Assembly (NCBI GenBank): GCA_022578605.1
Contig: MU394148.1
Location: 47,271 to 111,270 of the forward strand
From: Camillea tinctor
Lineage: Eukaryota > Ascomycota > Sordariomycetes > Xylariales > Xylariaceae
Reading direction: 5' to 3'
DNA: 64,000 bases
A program made the translations under genes and the position numbers. This document shows, one piece after another, positions 10,532 to 23,233 of the stretch (the stretch's first letter is position 1; the number at the start of each line of letters is the position of its first letter). The notes beneath the pieces are model-generated. The model did not search any database and was not told the origin of the DNA. It saw only the letters and a program-made list of their open reading frames with translations.

Positions 10532-12027
10532 ATGGCCTCCTCACTTGAAGAATTCGACATCATTATCATAGGCGCTGGATTATCCGGTATTAACTGTGCT
10601 TATCGTCTTCGAACTGAACTACCCCAAGTCAGCTTCACCATTCTTGAGTGTCGCGATGGTATCGGTGGCACTTGGGCTCAATTTACCTACCCGGGTATAC
10701 GTTCCGACTCGGATATGTACACATTTGGCTTTGCCTGGCATCGGTGGCCTTATTCTTACCCCATTGGTGAAGGCCCTCTGATCTTAGACTACCTGAGAGC
10801 TGCTGCATCAAAACATCACATCCTCGACCGCATTCAATTTCGCCACAAAGTGTTAGCTGCAGACTGGTCTTTCAACCACCAAAAATGGACTCTGGCCGTC
10901 AGTCATCAAGGGGAACCAAAGACATTCAGAGCATCCTGGATGGTCTTGGGTACTGGCTACTACGATTATCAGATTCCGCTTCAAGCCAGTATACCTGGCC
11001 TCGATAGCTTCAAGGGTGAGTCCTGCTGTGCCAAAGAAGGTTGTACCTATTATTAACCGCCGCTATAGGCAAAATAATAAACCCCCAATTTTGGCCCAAC
11101 GACTATGATTACGAAAATCAGAAGATCGCATTGATTGGCAGCGGGGCCACTGCCGTCACTATGATGCCGCACCTCGCGAAGAAGACCGCCCAGCTGACCT
11201 TAATCCAACGAAGTCCGACATATATCATATCCAGGAGTAATAAATCACGGCCCTTTTTCGATTTCCTCCCGTCGTTCCTTACGATGGCATATCGGCGATT
11301 TATTAATACTATCGCCCCTTACCTTTTTGTCCTGTATTGCCAGTACTACCCTGGTGCTGTAAGGGATGCTTTGCACGCCCAAACTGTGAAGCTGTTACCG
11401 GAGGGTGTCAGTCAAGATCACTTCATTCCAAAATACAACCCGTGGGAGCAACGAATATGTATAGACCCAGATGGTGTGTTCTACAAGGCTCTTGGCCGTC
11501 CCAATGTGGAAATAATCACTGGCAAGATCCAGACTGTTACGACTACCGGAGTAATAATGGAGGACGGTAAGACAATCGATGCGGATTGCATTATCACCGC
11601 AACAGGCCTGAATGTGAAACTTGGCGGCGACATCGACATCCGCGTTGATGATAGCCCAATGTCGTGGAGTAAAAGACTAGTGTGGAATGGCTGCATGCTC
11701 GACGGGGTTCCTAATATGATGATCATGCTAGGATATACTAACAATTCGTGGACTTTGAAGGCCGATAACACGGCAATCATCTTAAAGCGACTTTGGAAAT
11801 ACATGGCTCATCGCCAGGTTAGGTCTGCGGTGCCCCGGGCATCCAAGGATATTGCCGCAAAAACAGAGCGCATGTGGAAGATAAGTTCAACATACATCGC
11901 TCTAGCTGAAGACAAACTTCCTGTATGTGGAACGGTGGGCAATTGGAGACCTCGCAACCGTCCACCGATTGACTACATACATGCACGGTGGGGGAATTAC
12001 ACTGATGGCCTCGAATTTGTAGCCTGA
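10532..12027 (+). CDS. Flavin-containing (Baeyer-Villiger-type) monooxygenase
   Basis: Two exons, 10532-11015 and 11069-12027, with a 53-nt intron (GTGAGT donor, TTAAC branch, CTATAG acceptor) give 480 residues. The FAD Rossmann motif GAGLSG is at residues 14-19, followed by GTWAQFTYPGIRSDSDMYTF, typical of the BVMO/EthA group. The NADPH Rossmann motif is GSGATA at 185-190. The linker motif usually written FxGxxxHxxxWP is present at 160-171, but residue 166 is Asn instead of His. ATGLNVK near the C-terminal third is also typical. Such enzymes insert oxygen next to ketones or oxidise heteroatoms using NADPH. The substrate is unknown. It stands alone with no biosynthetic cluster around it. Confidence 0.85.
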
Positions 12028-13781
12028 AGGCTGTGAAAACGATGGAGTTCTGGTTATATATAGTTTTCCTAGTAGTTATATTCCTGTGTATGCCAGTAGT
12101 CAGGCTCTCGGTAGTATTTTCCAAGTAACAGTGGAGAACTAGCTCCTGAAGTAAATATTCTGCTAGATTAATTACACTTCATATGTGTCAACCCGTCGTT
12201 TTCCATGTATTATTAACTAGATAATAAGTGATCGATCTGTGCATATCTTTTTATATGAAAAAAACTCTAGGTACAACTATAAGGCTAACTGGTTTACTCC
12301 TATTCATGTGAACTACGTCAGTGTCGTAACGTCTACTGGTTCGACCAAGACCCCCATACTAAGAGACCACTTTTTGGAAGATCGATAATTCATTTCACGA
12401 AAGACACACACACCCTTATCTGTTAGCAAGAGGGGAGATCGGAGCCATCTAAACTCAGCAAGTAGAGGACGGTGTAGAACTCGGTACTATGACTAATGTG
12501 TTACGAATGAAGTGTTGGGCAACCTCATTATACCATGAGACAAAGATTATCATAATGACCAAGTGGTCATTGTGCTCCAATTCTGTATTTTATAGTTACC
12601 CCCCTGGCTGGGACGTAACATAATGCTTCAAAGAACGTTCTAAAGACAAGAAGCGATCATAGAAGAGTGATGTTACATATCACTCGTCGCCTAGCATGAC
12701 TGCTCATGATCGAGATGGAACCAATACAGCTAACACACGAGTCTATTGCGAGTAATAAACTGGTCAGTATGATAGGCGTTGAGTCCTCTCCTCTAACAAC
12801 TCGTAGCGAGAAGTCTCGCTATATTGAAGTTAGTGAAAACGTTGTGCGATAAGTCCGTAGTAGTCCGAGATGTGCCTTTGTTTCTTTACTTGATTGTTCC
12901 TGTAGGTAGTCTAGGGTCATGACAGGATCATGACAGGGTTAGGTAGCCAATTTACATTTGATATCAATTAATGAGTAATCGAAAACAATAGTAAGCCAAA
13001 TAACCTAGGTTCGACGGTTTGTTCGTCTAGACCACGGTTATCTTTTGTGAGCCCCTGAGCGTTTGCAAGGCTGCTTATCTTGTCAGCTACCGGCATCACC
13101 CGGCAACGGGATGATGCATCTTATGACATTTTAAGCTTGCCGAATACAAGTTTTGCAATATTGATATAATACGTAAGCGACGGTCTCGGATTCCTGCATA
13201 TGATGCACTAAGTGGTTGGACATTTCAGTACTGAAAGAACGACATGTTCTCGTAAAACAAACGATGATAACCTAGGCGCAAGGGCTCCTATCTGCAAACG
13301 ATCCTTTAGAGCTACATGAATTGTTCCAACATTATGCAGTCTCTGAAGAACTCCTGGAGTATTTTTGAGGCATTGCTTCCATCCTAGATACGGAGCTTTT
13401 TGGTTGGATGGTAGCTTCCAGGCCAAATCAGATCATGAAATATAATCTTAAGGGTGTGCACTTGTTATGGTGATAGGACATTAAAAATAGAAACAAGTAA
13501 TGGGTGTAAAATACATAAGAATAGGTAGTTACTTGACACAATGCTAGAATATATAGAGGGCATTCTGGGAGTGAAAACATTACTCAAAAAGAGACTAGAG
13601 GGATAACTAATGCACTGAAGATGCTTTCACGATGTTCTCGCCAACCCTTAAATATTATACTGCCATCTCATCCAGACAAGTCCATATTTCTGGACTATGT
13701 TTAATCTCATTCAATTTTCGCCCTAAGCATTCGTCACTTCCAAGTTCACAAGGTGGCTTGGCCTACCGACAGATCGGTAGA
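12028..13781. other. Intergenic region with palindrome cluster
   Basis: Holds no supported gene. A 72-codon minus-strand ORF at 13208-13426 has no recognisable features. The first half contains perfect inverted repeats (listed separately) and a directly repeated TCATGACAGG near 12915-12945. Confidence 0.4.
12554..12821. repeat. Cluster of perfect short palindromes
   Basis: Four perfect inverted repeats: AATGACCA-AG-TGGTCATT at 12554-12571; AGAACGTTCT at 12632-12641; GAGTGAT-(7 nt)-ATCACTC at 12665-12685; TAGCGAGA-AG-TCTCGCTA at 12804-12821. Two share the same AG centre. They may be binding sites for dimeric regulators or remnants of a foldback element; the sequence does not decide. Confidence 0.6.
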
Positions 13782-14903
13782 ATGTCATTTCATTTCCACA
13801 GTGAAGAGCGTCGTGCCCTTCTTGGATCTATCAACAGCCTACTGTCCCAAGGGATGAAACGGTCGATAATGCCACCCCAAATCGTTGTCTGCGGTGACCG
13901 GTCATCCGGCAAGAGCTCCGTACTGGAGGCAATAACTGGCATTAACTTCCCCAAGAAACAGGGTTTCTGCACCTGCTTCACGACGGAACTTGTTCTACGC
14001 CAGAACGCTCAGTCAAGCGCTAGCATCCGTATTAGCCCAGGCACCGATCGATCGAGCAAGGACAAGCAGAGGATGGCATCGTTCGAATGCAAAAATGCCA
14101 AGCCAGATATTCACAAGATCATCAACGATGCGAAAGTAGCTATGGGAATCAATGGGAGCGATAGGCTCCTGGGCAGCGACATTCTCCACATCGAAATTTC
14201 AGGGCCGAAATATCCTGACCTGACTCTGGTAGATCTGCCGGGGCTTTTCTTGCCTAATAGCGGTCAGAACGGCAAAGAGAAGGACGCGAGGCTTGCCAGA
14301 TCACTCATGTTATCATACATGCAAAATCCCCGGAGCATCATCTTGGCCGTGATTTCCGCAAGTAGTGATTTTGCACAGCAACGGGTGATTGGGCATGCCC
14401 GAGCTTTCGACCTGAAAGGGGCTCGCACGTTAGGTATCATAACTAACCCAGATACTTTAGCTAAGGGTTCTAACACAGAGGAACTCTTCGTTGGACTTGC
14501 CCGCAATCAACATGTCCGGCTTGACCTGGGGTGGCATGTGCTGAGAAACAGATGTATCTCCGGGCAAATACTATCCATCTCGAAACATCTTGAGATGGAA
14601 TCTGAGTTCTTCTCGAGGAGCGCATGGGCGTCCTTGGACTCCTCTCAGCTAGGCGCAAAAGCTCTGCGTGTACGCCTTGGACAGGTTCTACTCGATCGAA
14701 TGCTAGACCAGGTTGTTGGTGTCCTACCAGATATTGAAAAGGAAATCACCAAATGCCGGGTCACACGGTCGAGTCTCGAGGCTCCGAGACCCACAGTACC
14801 AGAACAGCAAAATGGTCTTCCCATTGCAAGCACGGTATTCTCGAAAGTAATGAAAATTGCTAGCTATAGATGGGACCTATGCAGACGCTGCTTTCTTCGG
14901 TAG
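13782..14903 (+). pseudogene. Dynamin-like GTPase, truncated and probably frameshifted
   Basis: The frame from MSFHF (13782) encodes a dynamin GTPase domain. It has G1 GDRSSGKS, a G2-region Thr in CTCFTTEL, G3 DLPG in LTLVDLPGLF, and G4-like TNPD in GIITNPDTLAKG. It also has the usual opening LLGSINSLLSQG. The frame is open upstream to 13632, but those residues do not look conserved. After SRSSLEAPRPT-type sequence the family usually reads A.DG.Y...FFG. Here that text (DGTYADAAFFG) occurs in another frame near 14868-14901, immediately followed by a stop. The stalk/middle and GED regions are missing. Such GTPase-only fragments are frequent in filamentous fungi. Either a relic or a truncated GTPase; expression is unknown. 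Confidence 0.65.
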
Positions 14904-16938
14904 TGCATAGAAGCCTGGGGTCACATCCGAGACGAGAGGTCTTGTTTGGAATATGCTAGATGCGGAAATACAGCAGATTGCAGCTGAGAGCGACGCGTCA
15001 GCACGAGCAAGGACACGGAAGCGGGTGCCGTGATGGAAAGGCTCCGGGCATTGGGAGGAAGGACGGAGCTGAAGAATATTTGCAATTTCATATATGTAGG
15101 AGGTAGAGTAGCCGATAGGTTAGGTGGTATCGTGAGCATGGAGTAGAAGTAGATATGGAGTTGTGGAAATAACAGAATGGATTCACTTACGTGTCTCGGT
15201 GATGTATATGTAAGTAAACTGTATGCATTAATAAAAGAAACTACAGTTTGGCGCTAAATCGAATGTTGTCGACGTTCAACCGGACTGATGGGTCCGGAAG
15301 TTGTATGTAGTACTAGCAGCTAGAACTTGGGAATGTGCCGTGAGCCGAAGGTGGTTCACCGTGGTCGGCAGCTAAACCTAAGTGTGTTTTGAAACTGTTT
15401 CCACCTGGGCAGCGGGTAAAGGAAAAAGAGATAAGATTTCCTAGCGGTCTCAGCTGTCTCGACGATAAAGTTTCATGGAAAGTTTGTTTCATGGTTTCAT
15501 GACGTGACATCAAACACCCTTCTTTACTGCCTCGATCTTCATGTTACTATATTTTAAACGCAATGCGCCTGCCGCCTTACTGACCCGCAGTGTCCCACAA
15601 ACCTTAGACGCCTGGGGTGAACTCTGTTCCCCACAACCCTAAACTATTTTGGTCCAGGGTGGTCTGAGCAGCTTCGGCGAATTTACCAGTCACGAGTCTA
15701 TCTTCTTCCAGGTCTTGCAGGTTTAACCAGCAGCTGACTGACCTCACCACCAGTGACATGGATGTAGAGTACTTTAGTTATGTACATCTATTAGGATATA
15801 ACCTATGAAGTACTACTAGTACTCCATACCTGCCAAAAGGGTTATTTGTTAAAAAATAAAAAATAAAAATAAAAAATAGAGGCAGGCTGTCAGGCTCCCC
15901 CCCCCCTCTTCTTCCCTTTCTCCCCATTAACTCCCCACTTTTATGTGTGTACATAGATAGGTATACATACTACCTAGGTATGTAGGTATGTTATCTACTC
16001 CGTAACCAGGTACGGGGTTATGGGCTTACCATGTAAGAGTATGTACATACAAGCCCCTCTCCTTCTGTACATCTAAGTATGTATACCTACGTAACCGCTA
16101 CCTGACACATCAAAATACTTCTCCTTATCCTTTAACCGACATTGACGTTAGAACCTGTTCTAGGAACATACCTAACCTTTACATATTTTTCTCTCTCCCT
16201 CTCTCTTACTCCCTTTCTCAGTGCTACTAGTAGTTAAGATGTACATGCATAACTCCGTACATCATGCTAACCTAGGTTAAGTTCTTCCATAGTTTAACCT
16301 ACAATACCTACCTAATAAACTTGTCTAATCACAACTCATCTCCACATTCCCTCCTCTTCCTCCTCTTCTCTCCATCACTTATCATAAATTATTATCATCA
16401 TCGTCGTCACCATCATCAACATCTCCACCACCAACGCCAACACCACCACCACTACTACTACTACTACTACTCATTATCACTACTCATTCTTCTTCCCCTC
16501 TCAATACCGACTTATACTTCTAACCAGGACTACGAATAACCAACCGTCGATTTGCATCGCATTGCAACGTATCGTATTATAATCGTACCGCAGCACATGC
16601 ATCTTGCCCTTCCCTTGGTCTTATTCACCCGCTACTATTGCCGGGTCTAATTTCCTTACTCTTCTCGCCACTGCTTTCCCTTTTTTGGTGATTTATTATT
16701 TTCTCTTCTCTCTAAAAACTTCACCCTTCGATACAGTTATTTTGGCCACACTATCATCAGGTAGTATACGTGTTTCTTCCCTTCTGCCGCCATATTCAGT
16801 CCCCTTTCTGTATTTCCGGACATCTCATACTGCGAATGGTCGTCCCCATCATAAGAAGGCTGAGTCGCCAGCACTATTGAGCTTGTTCTACTGTGGACTC
16901 GACTTTACGTCGGTCCCCCAAACAATTCCGAAGCAAAT
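14904..16938. other. Intergenic and probable 5' leader of the RING-ligase gene
   Basis: Near 15840-15880 there is an AAAAAT-rich tract, then many TACCTA/TAGGTA-type motifs at 15960-16320, then a pyrimidine-rich, CACCAC/ATC-repeat stretch up to the start codon at 16939. Short plus-strand ORFs here are low-complexity and unlikely to be genes. Confidence 0.4.
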
Positions 16939-19542
16939 ATGCGGCCACCGAGAATTGTCATTCTCGCCCTCTTCTTCGCCGCCTGTCTATTTCTCCTCTG
17001 CCGCGCCATCACTTCTATCGGACGTCCTGTTTCCGTTGTCTCCTCCCCTCAGTCCGTCCAAAAGTCCGGCTTCCGGTCCTTCTTTTCCTTCTCGACTCCC
17101 TTCACCCTCTTTCCACCGAATGCCGTCATAACTATTGCCGACGATAACAGCACCTCGTTCGCCGCACGACCAGCTGCTTTTGGCCCACCGTTACCATCGA
17201 AGGGATTGAATGGCCAGCTATGGATAGGTAGTGGCTTTACTGAGGAGACGATGCAAGATGGTGAGGGCGAGGGGGAGCTAGGGTGTAGCGATGTTCCGGG
17301 CTGGAACGATGGCACATCCACTGTCGTTCTGAAGACGTCTATGAAGGAAGTTCAGGATAAATCTAAGTCTGTTGCTGCGACCAACAAGGCTAAGAACCAG
17401 AAAAGGGCCGACTCGAAGGTTCCCGTCGTCGATCGTACCGCTGTTACCGACCCCGAGCCCGAGACCAAATCGAAGAACAAGCCTGTAGACGACGGCACCG
17501 ACGACTATCTGCACCAACATCTGGATAAGTCCCAGAAGTCACCGAGCGATGCGCCCGGGTCGAGTTCGGGTCACGCCGATATCCAGTCTATACAGGAGGG
17601 GGCCGAAATTGCTGGCAAGATTGTGCTACTGAGCCGTGGTGGGTGCGGTTTTCTTGAGAAGGTGAAATGGGCCCAACGCCGCGGTGCCGTTGCCCTCATT
17701 GTTGGCGACAACCAGCGCGGGGGCCCATTGATACAGATGTATGCCCACGGGGACACGTCGAATGTCACCATTCCTTCCATCTTCACATCGCGGACGACAG
17801 CATATCTCCTCTCACTTATGATGCAGCCCGGGAGCTTTATTGAGGATATAATTGACGAGAATGGCAAGCCGTCATTGAAAGTGCAGCAGTCTGAAAAGGC
17901 GCGGAAAAGCAGGATAGCAAGACAGGCAGCAGCAGCATCCCAAAAGGGTTCTGCCTCCAGGAGTACCAACGCATTAGCAGCCAAGAGACGACCAGCTGTG
18001 TCGGCTACTGAGGCCTCTGGCTCGAAACCCGGCTGGTTCGCCCGGCTATTTGGTATCGGTTCGAGTTCGAAAGCCTCGAGCGGGAGCCGTATCTCCAAAA
18101 AGGGTCAGCTTGACTGGGTATTGGTCGAAGACTTCTCGGATGAAAAAGATAAGCTTATCAAAAATAGCCTCGAGTTGGCTTCGCGACGTCGTGAAAATGA
18201 TGCCAATTCCAACGTGCAGCAAACGCCCACCGATGACTTCCAAATAGGTGTTGAGGATTGGAGAGATCCGGACCTGATCGGCACTGATAAGGTGGACAGC
18301 ACGGAGAAAGACTCCGAAGAACCAACCACCAGCACGAGAAAATCAGATTCGAACGGGTCTAGAGGAAGCGGCAGGTCTTCGAGCAGTGTTGAGTATGCTG
18401 CTGATCATATGCCTGCCAAGGGCAAAGATGCTATAAGCTACGGGAAATCCTCAAAGTCGAGTAGCCGCGGCGGATTCATTTCCAAACTTTTTGGTGATGA
18501 CGACGGTGCTGATTTCGCCAAGCCTGAGGAACCGTCCAAGTCCAACGATATACCTGCGATTGAAAGACCACCTCCTGGCCTCGGAGGGACTCCACCCCCT
18601 GAGGAACGTGAGGGGCTTTGGGTTGTCATAACTCCGTCAAGCGGCGCTAGCCCCTTCTTCGATACTCTCTTAGTTTTGGTTATTAGTCCATTGATCACAC
18701 TAACTGTAGTTTACGCGCTGCTTATCATACGCGCGCGCATACGTCGACGTAGATGGAGAGCCCCGAAGTCAGTCGTAGAACGGCTACCGGTGCGGACGTA
18801 CCATACCGTGGCACCAAGCCCGACCCATTCTCCTCGAGTGCCATCACCAACGAGTTCATCACCAACTACACCACTTCTCCAAAGCCAGCACGGCCCGTCG
18901 AGATCAAGGCCTCGGTCACGGACCACTACTGGCGTTCCATCAGCTGGTGATCTTCTAGACGTAGATGCCGCGCTATCGACGTCAAGGCCAATCTCCCGCA
19001 AAGAGAAAGAGAAACGCAATGCCACGAGCGAGTGGAAGAAATACATGGGAAGGCAAGTCGAGTGTGTTGTATGTCTTGAAGAATACGTCGATGGCGTTAG
19101 CCAGGTTATGAGTCTGCCTTGTGGACACGAATTCCATGTGGATTGCATGTAAGTTTGTATGCAAAAAGCTTTTAGCTATTTCGGAACTGACTCGGATTTA
19201 AGAACACCGTGGTTAACCACCCGACGACGTACTTGTCCAATCTGTAAAGGCGACGTTGTGAGATCGCTGGCTCGTGGTTCGCCGTCTAGCCCACGATACG
19301 AGCCATATCAAGACGACAGCGACGAGGATGATGCCATGCCTCAGAACATTCGGTCTCCGTCCAACGATTCCCCTCTCCCCAGAGATGATGATTCGGACGT
19401 AGAACAGGGTATTACTACAGCACCTCACCGCTCGCACCAAGAAAGTTGGCTCAATGTGCTTTCTAACAGCATTCGGGATCGATTCTCCCCTCGGCGAAGC
19501 CGGACATCGACAGACGACGATGTAGAGAACCGCGATCGGTGA
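16939..19542 (+). CDS. PA-TM-RING E3 ubiquitin ligase
   Basis: Exons 16939-19148 and 19203-19542, joined over a 54-nt intron (GTAAGT donor) that lies inside the RING, give 849 residues. A signal peptide covers residues 1-24. A protease-associated domain is split: its first half (ITIADDNSTSF, then ARPAAFGP) is at about 63-100, and its second half (GKIVLLSRGGCGFLEKVKWA, TIPSIFTS) resumes after a charged insert. A transmembrane helix is at about 573-600 (LLVLVISPLITLTVVYALLI). A RING-H2 starts at residue 709 (CVVC), continues CGHEFH and ends CPIC. Family members sit in endomembranes and ubiquitinate cargo for sorting or degradation. The intervening linker is Ser/Lys-rich and probably disordered. 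The C-terminus is acidic/Ser-rich. Confidence 0.9.
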
Positions 19543-20369
19543 TAGGGGCTAACCTCACCCCAATTGGGCATGCATGTTCTCTTTCATCACACCACAAAGC
19601 AAGGCGTTTAGTGAAATCATAGCGAAGTGACTGTTTTTTGTCTTGTTTCTTTTGGTCACTTTTCCTTTTCTACATAACTGCTCTGATTACGGGAAAGGGA
19701 TGGAGATGCTGGAATCATTGTTGAAATATGACAGAAGAGGATTGGTCGACAAGGGTTGGGCAGGATGTTGTTGGTTTTGCTCTTGTCGTATCGCGTGGAT
19801 TACTTCCTCTGCTCTCTAATAAAAAACCGCCTTCTCATGTTGTAAAGCCTGGCTTTTCATATCCGTCATTGTCGTTGTTGTATTATGTAATAGAATGGTG
19901 AATTGTGCGTCCCTTACATTGGTTTAGGTTGGAATACTAATATTAGCTATCTTCTCCCCTTCTCCTGTCCATCGTTGGTTATGACATGGTGGTTTTGAGC
20001 AAGTACTTAATAGTTAGCTGTGTGGTCGCACGTGTATTGTACCCACTATACACTGTATAAGGGGTTACGTTCCCATCCTCACCCTACCCCTTTTAAAACG
20101 GGGAAAGGGAAAAGGGGGATTAGAAGGGGAAAAGAGTGGTGATAAGTTTACCGAGCCATAATTCTTTAGTTTTACACCTAGGTATCATATTGAAGGGATC
20201 ATAGAATGTATTATAGTACGCCATTGTTTTCAATTAGTAGCTTAGGTACTATTCTCCAAGGTACCTATTTCAAAACCGCGAAATCATGAAACACTTCGTC
20301 AAGCTCGCACGGGTCTATCTATATAGAAACAGAATTCTATAAATCAGAGGCACCTATAAACCGTAATGG
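19543..20369. other. Intergenic region
   Basis: Between the convergent RING-ligase gene and the desaturase relic. Contains GGGAAAAGG-type purine tracts at 20090-20135 and no supported gene. Confidence 0.4.
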
Positions 20370-21819
20370 CTAGATAGAATCTATTTTGCCCCCTCCTTGA
20401 ATTACTCCGAATCGCATGTTTTGTAGTAGATTTCTAGCTGCTTCCGTATCTAGATACAAACGTCATGTAAGAGACTTTATCGTATTTCTGAGATAACAAC
20501 GAATACTCACGACTGTAAATACCTCCACTAAAACTTCCTGTTGCATCATTCCCGACATATGAGGCACGAAGTGCTCGCCCCCCGGGGTGGTGGTCAAGAA
20601 AACCATCAATATCATGGATGACACCAGCTATACAAATCAGTTGCCGTGACTTCGGACCTTCTAAGCAAAGTGCTTCGAACTCCTTCCAGGTATATGTAGG
20701 GAGAGTATCCAAAGGACGTCCCCATACGATATTCTTCCCTAGCGTGAGTAACCGCTTTTCTTCCTGTTGAAAGATCGCCTTGCTGATCTCATTAGACGGA
20801 AATTCCTGGAGGTCACTAGCCAGGCCAGCCCATTTCCACTGCATTCAAGAGACATCAGTAACTTGATTACTTACTCACTATTTCTGGTACTCTACCCTAA
20901 ATATCTCCGGACAATGTCCGAAAATCTGATGTTATGGTGAAAAGGAAATACGAAGTTATTAAACCGAGATCACTTACTAGCCTAATAAGCCACTTAGTAG
21001 GATCGTAGTCAAACCTCCTAATTCCATTCCAGGAATCACTTGGAAACTCGTGATGAAAGTTATGGTATCCCTCTCCAAAGGTCAATAGTGCAGTGAAAAT
21101 GTAGTCCCTAGGCGATTGAGCATCGGCGTAAGGCTGATCCCCAAGATAATGTGCTAATGAATTAACGCAATTCGTAGACTATTGGAAGAGAAAGGTACGG
21201 ATGATGCCGGCATACAAAAGCCCCCCAAGTCCATCACGCCATCCAGCGTGAGCAATGAGACCCGGGAGTATGTAGCCAAAGAACATGAATATTATCGGAA
21301 GGTTTCTGTACTGCCACAGGACCACATTATCATTGCACAAGTCAGATATGTCGACCCAGCCAATCAACTTTGGATCTGGCTTAAAGATTAGCCAGCCCAT
21401 GTGTGACCATAGAAGACCTTTTTGGACATTATACGGATCTTTGCGTGTATCGATGAATCGGTGATGTGCACGATGATCACGACACCAGGCTATGATCGAC
21501 CCCTGGGCGCTGCTTACACCACAGATAGCTAGAAAAAGCTTCAGCGGGGGCGAGGCGACGAAGGACCTATGTGACCATAGTCGATGGTAACCTGTGAAAT
21601 CCGTCTTTGTCAGTACATCAAGGTCTATCTCATAATAGCTTCAGGAACTTGATATCTATCGGCTGTGATTCATATCCCGGACGTAATGTAAAAAATGCTA
21701 GCTAATATGGCCGTTTTCCAAACTAACGTTTGATACAGGCTCCAGTATGCCCCGAAAAGGGGTGTGATAACACAGAATGTTATATTACGCAGCTGTAATA
21801 TCGCTATAAATTCAATCAT
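20370..21819 (-). pseudogene. Delta-9 fatty-acid desaturase (OLE1-type, C-terminal cytochrome b5), inactivated
   Basis: Exon-like blocks follow OLE1 order: PLFGAYWSLYQT, the first His box in YHRLWSHRSF, then CRDHRAHHRFIDT, SHMGWLIFKPDPK, then [20 protein letters not shown], the third His box in [13 protein letters not shown], and a cytochrome b5 domain (GVIHDIDGFLDHHPGGRAL). The end HTEAARNLLQNMRFGVIQGG follows a 61-nt intron at 20450-20510. A 138-nt intron is at 20839-20976. Two in-frame stops break it: TGA at 21670-21672 in the second membrane helix region, next to an unusable donor (GAT where GT is expected), and TAG at 21179-21181 replacing a Gln-like position just before STNCVNS. The N-terminal exon was not found. 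Intact homologues desaturate palmitoyl/stearoyl-CoA in the ER. Here it appears recently dead. Confidence 0.85.
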
Positions 21820-23233
21820 AGCGAAGTTTCTTTCTATAGGGAAATTATAAGTTAAAACAAGTTGTAGGAATAGCGATGCTCACGACTAGTTCAGGGGTGA
21901 AAAGGAAAAAAAAAGGGGGGGAGGGGGAACTGACTAACTTAACCTTATTTTTGACGTCTTTCGAGGGGGATCGTTTAGACATATTATCATGCCCAAGCTT
22001 ACCGAGTCTTATTATACAACCATCAATAGCAGGAAGAGATTGGTTACACCAACATTACAGGTGTAATGTTCGCTTCCTTCAGACGCCACTATAGACACTA
22101 GACAGGTGCGAGATGTCACCAGCTGACCACCTTGAGAGAAAATAGCTACATAACTATTAAGTTGCGAGGGGCTTTCGGAGAACATACGCACTTCGGGTAC
22201 TAGCCTCCTGCATAATCGGAATATTCAAAACCTATCCAAGGAGATAATTGCGGTGTCATGCCATGACGTTGACATGCTTTAACCCCAAGAGGAATTATTG
22301 TCTGGTCGGGAGTATGGACGTTCTCAAAAAAAAGGTTAGGGACCAGCGACAACCCAGACCTCAAACATATGAATCCAGCTAGTACAGAAGCAATAGATAC
22401 ACCAAGCCAGAGCGCTTGCATTAGTTCATGAGCAAGTCGGTCCCGAAGCTGAGGATCTCGATATTCGTGATGCAACGCATCAAAGTTTACGTGCATGCAA
22501 GGTGTAAGCGAGCTGATTGTCTGTACGAGATTCAGGTCAGAAAGTTACCAGCGGTTCGGGTAGCTGTGTAACTTGAATATGCTCTAGTCGTATAGGATAA
22601 TACAAATCTACCTACCTAAATCTACTAGTATAATGAGGTGACACTTTTACACATTTCACATATTTCGTCGGTCAACAACGTAGCATCGAAGGTAACAAGG
22701 TCAGGCATATATCGCACTCTACTAGTCAGTAGGATTATGGCCGGTCTTCCTGCGGTAGTTCCAAAAAGATAAAAAAAAACCATGCATGTGGGGGATAACC
22801 CCCTATGACACACGAGGCACTGGGAACAATGGTCTATATTGTGCTATATATATATATATATATACCTATATATGTGTGTGTGTGTGTATGTGTGTGTGTG
22901 TGTGTGTGTATGAGAGAGAGAGAGGGAGAGAGGGAGAGAAACCCAAAAAGGGACTAAATACTAGGGCCTGATCCTGACATAACAATGCATCAAAGAATCT
23001 ATTATAGAGTGGTTGAATAGCCTCTCTAAGATATATCACTCGCATGTTCTTGTCTCCGTTTCATAGAGCTTTTTCAGTTACGTCAACAGTTTATAGCCGC
23101 GTTGTCCGTCCCTAGCTCCTTTACTAAAAGACTACCTACCTTGAACTACAAACGTATGGGAAAGCTCATTATATTGATTCTTAATTTATTGCAGCCTGGA
23201 GAGATCAACCTAAGGCTACGTTTGGTCGCTGCA
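21820..23233. other. Intergenic between two decayed lipid genes
   Basis: Contains a 98-codon minus-strand ORF (22200-22496) with one hydrophobic segment (LWLGVSIASVLAGFICL); I cannot assign it to a family. A compound microsatellite is at 22845-22938. Some N-terminal desaturase sequence may be hidden here but is not recognisable. Confidence 0.35.
22845..22938. repeat. Compound microsatellite (TA)n-(TG)n-(AG)n
   Basis: A TA run is followed by a TG run interrupted by TATG and then a GAGA/GGGAGA purine run. No coding sequence overlaps it. Confidence 0.9.

Noticed and set aside
13208..13426. 72-codon minus-strand ORF upstream of the dynamin fragment
   Set aside because: No motif or splice context; likely chance.
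22200..22496. 98-codon minus-strand ORF with one hydrophobic segment
   Set aside because: No recognised family, no splice partners found; left as unsupported.
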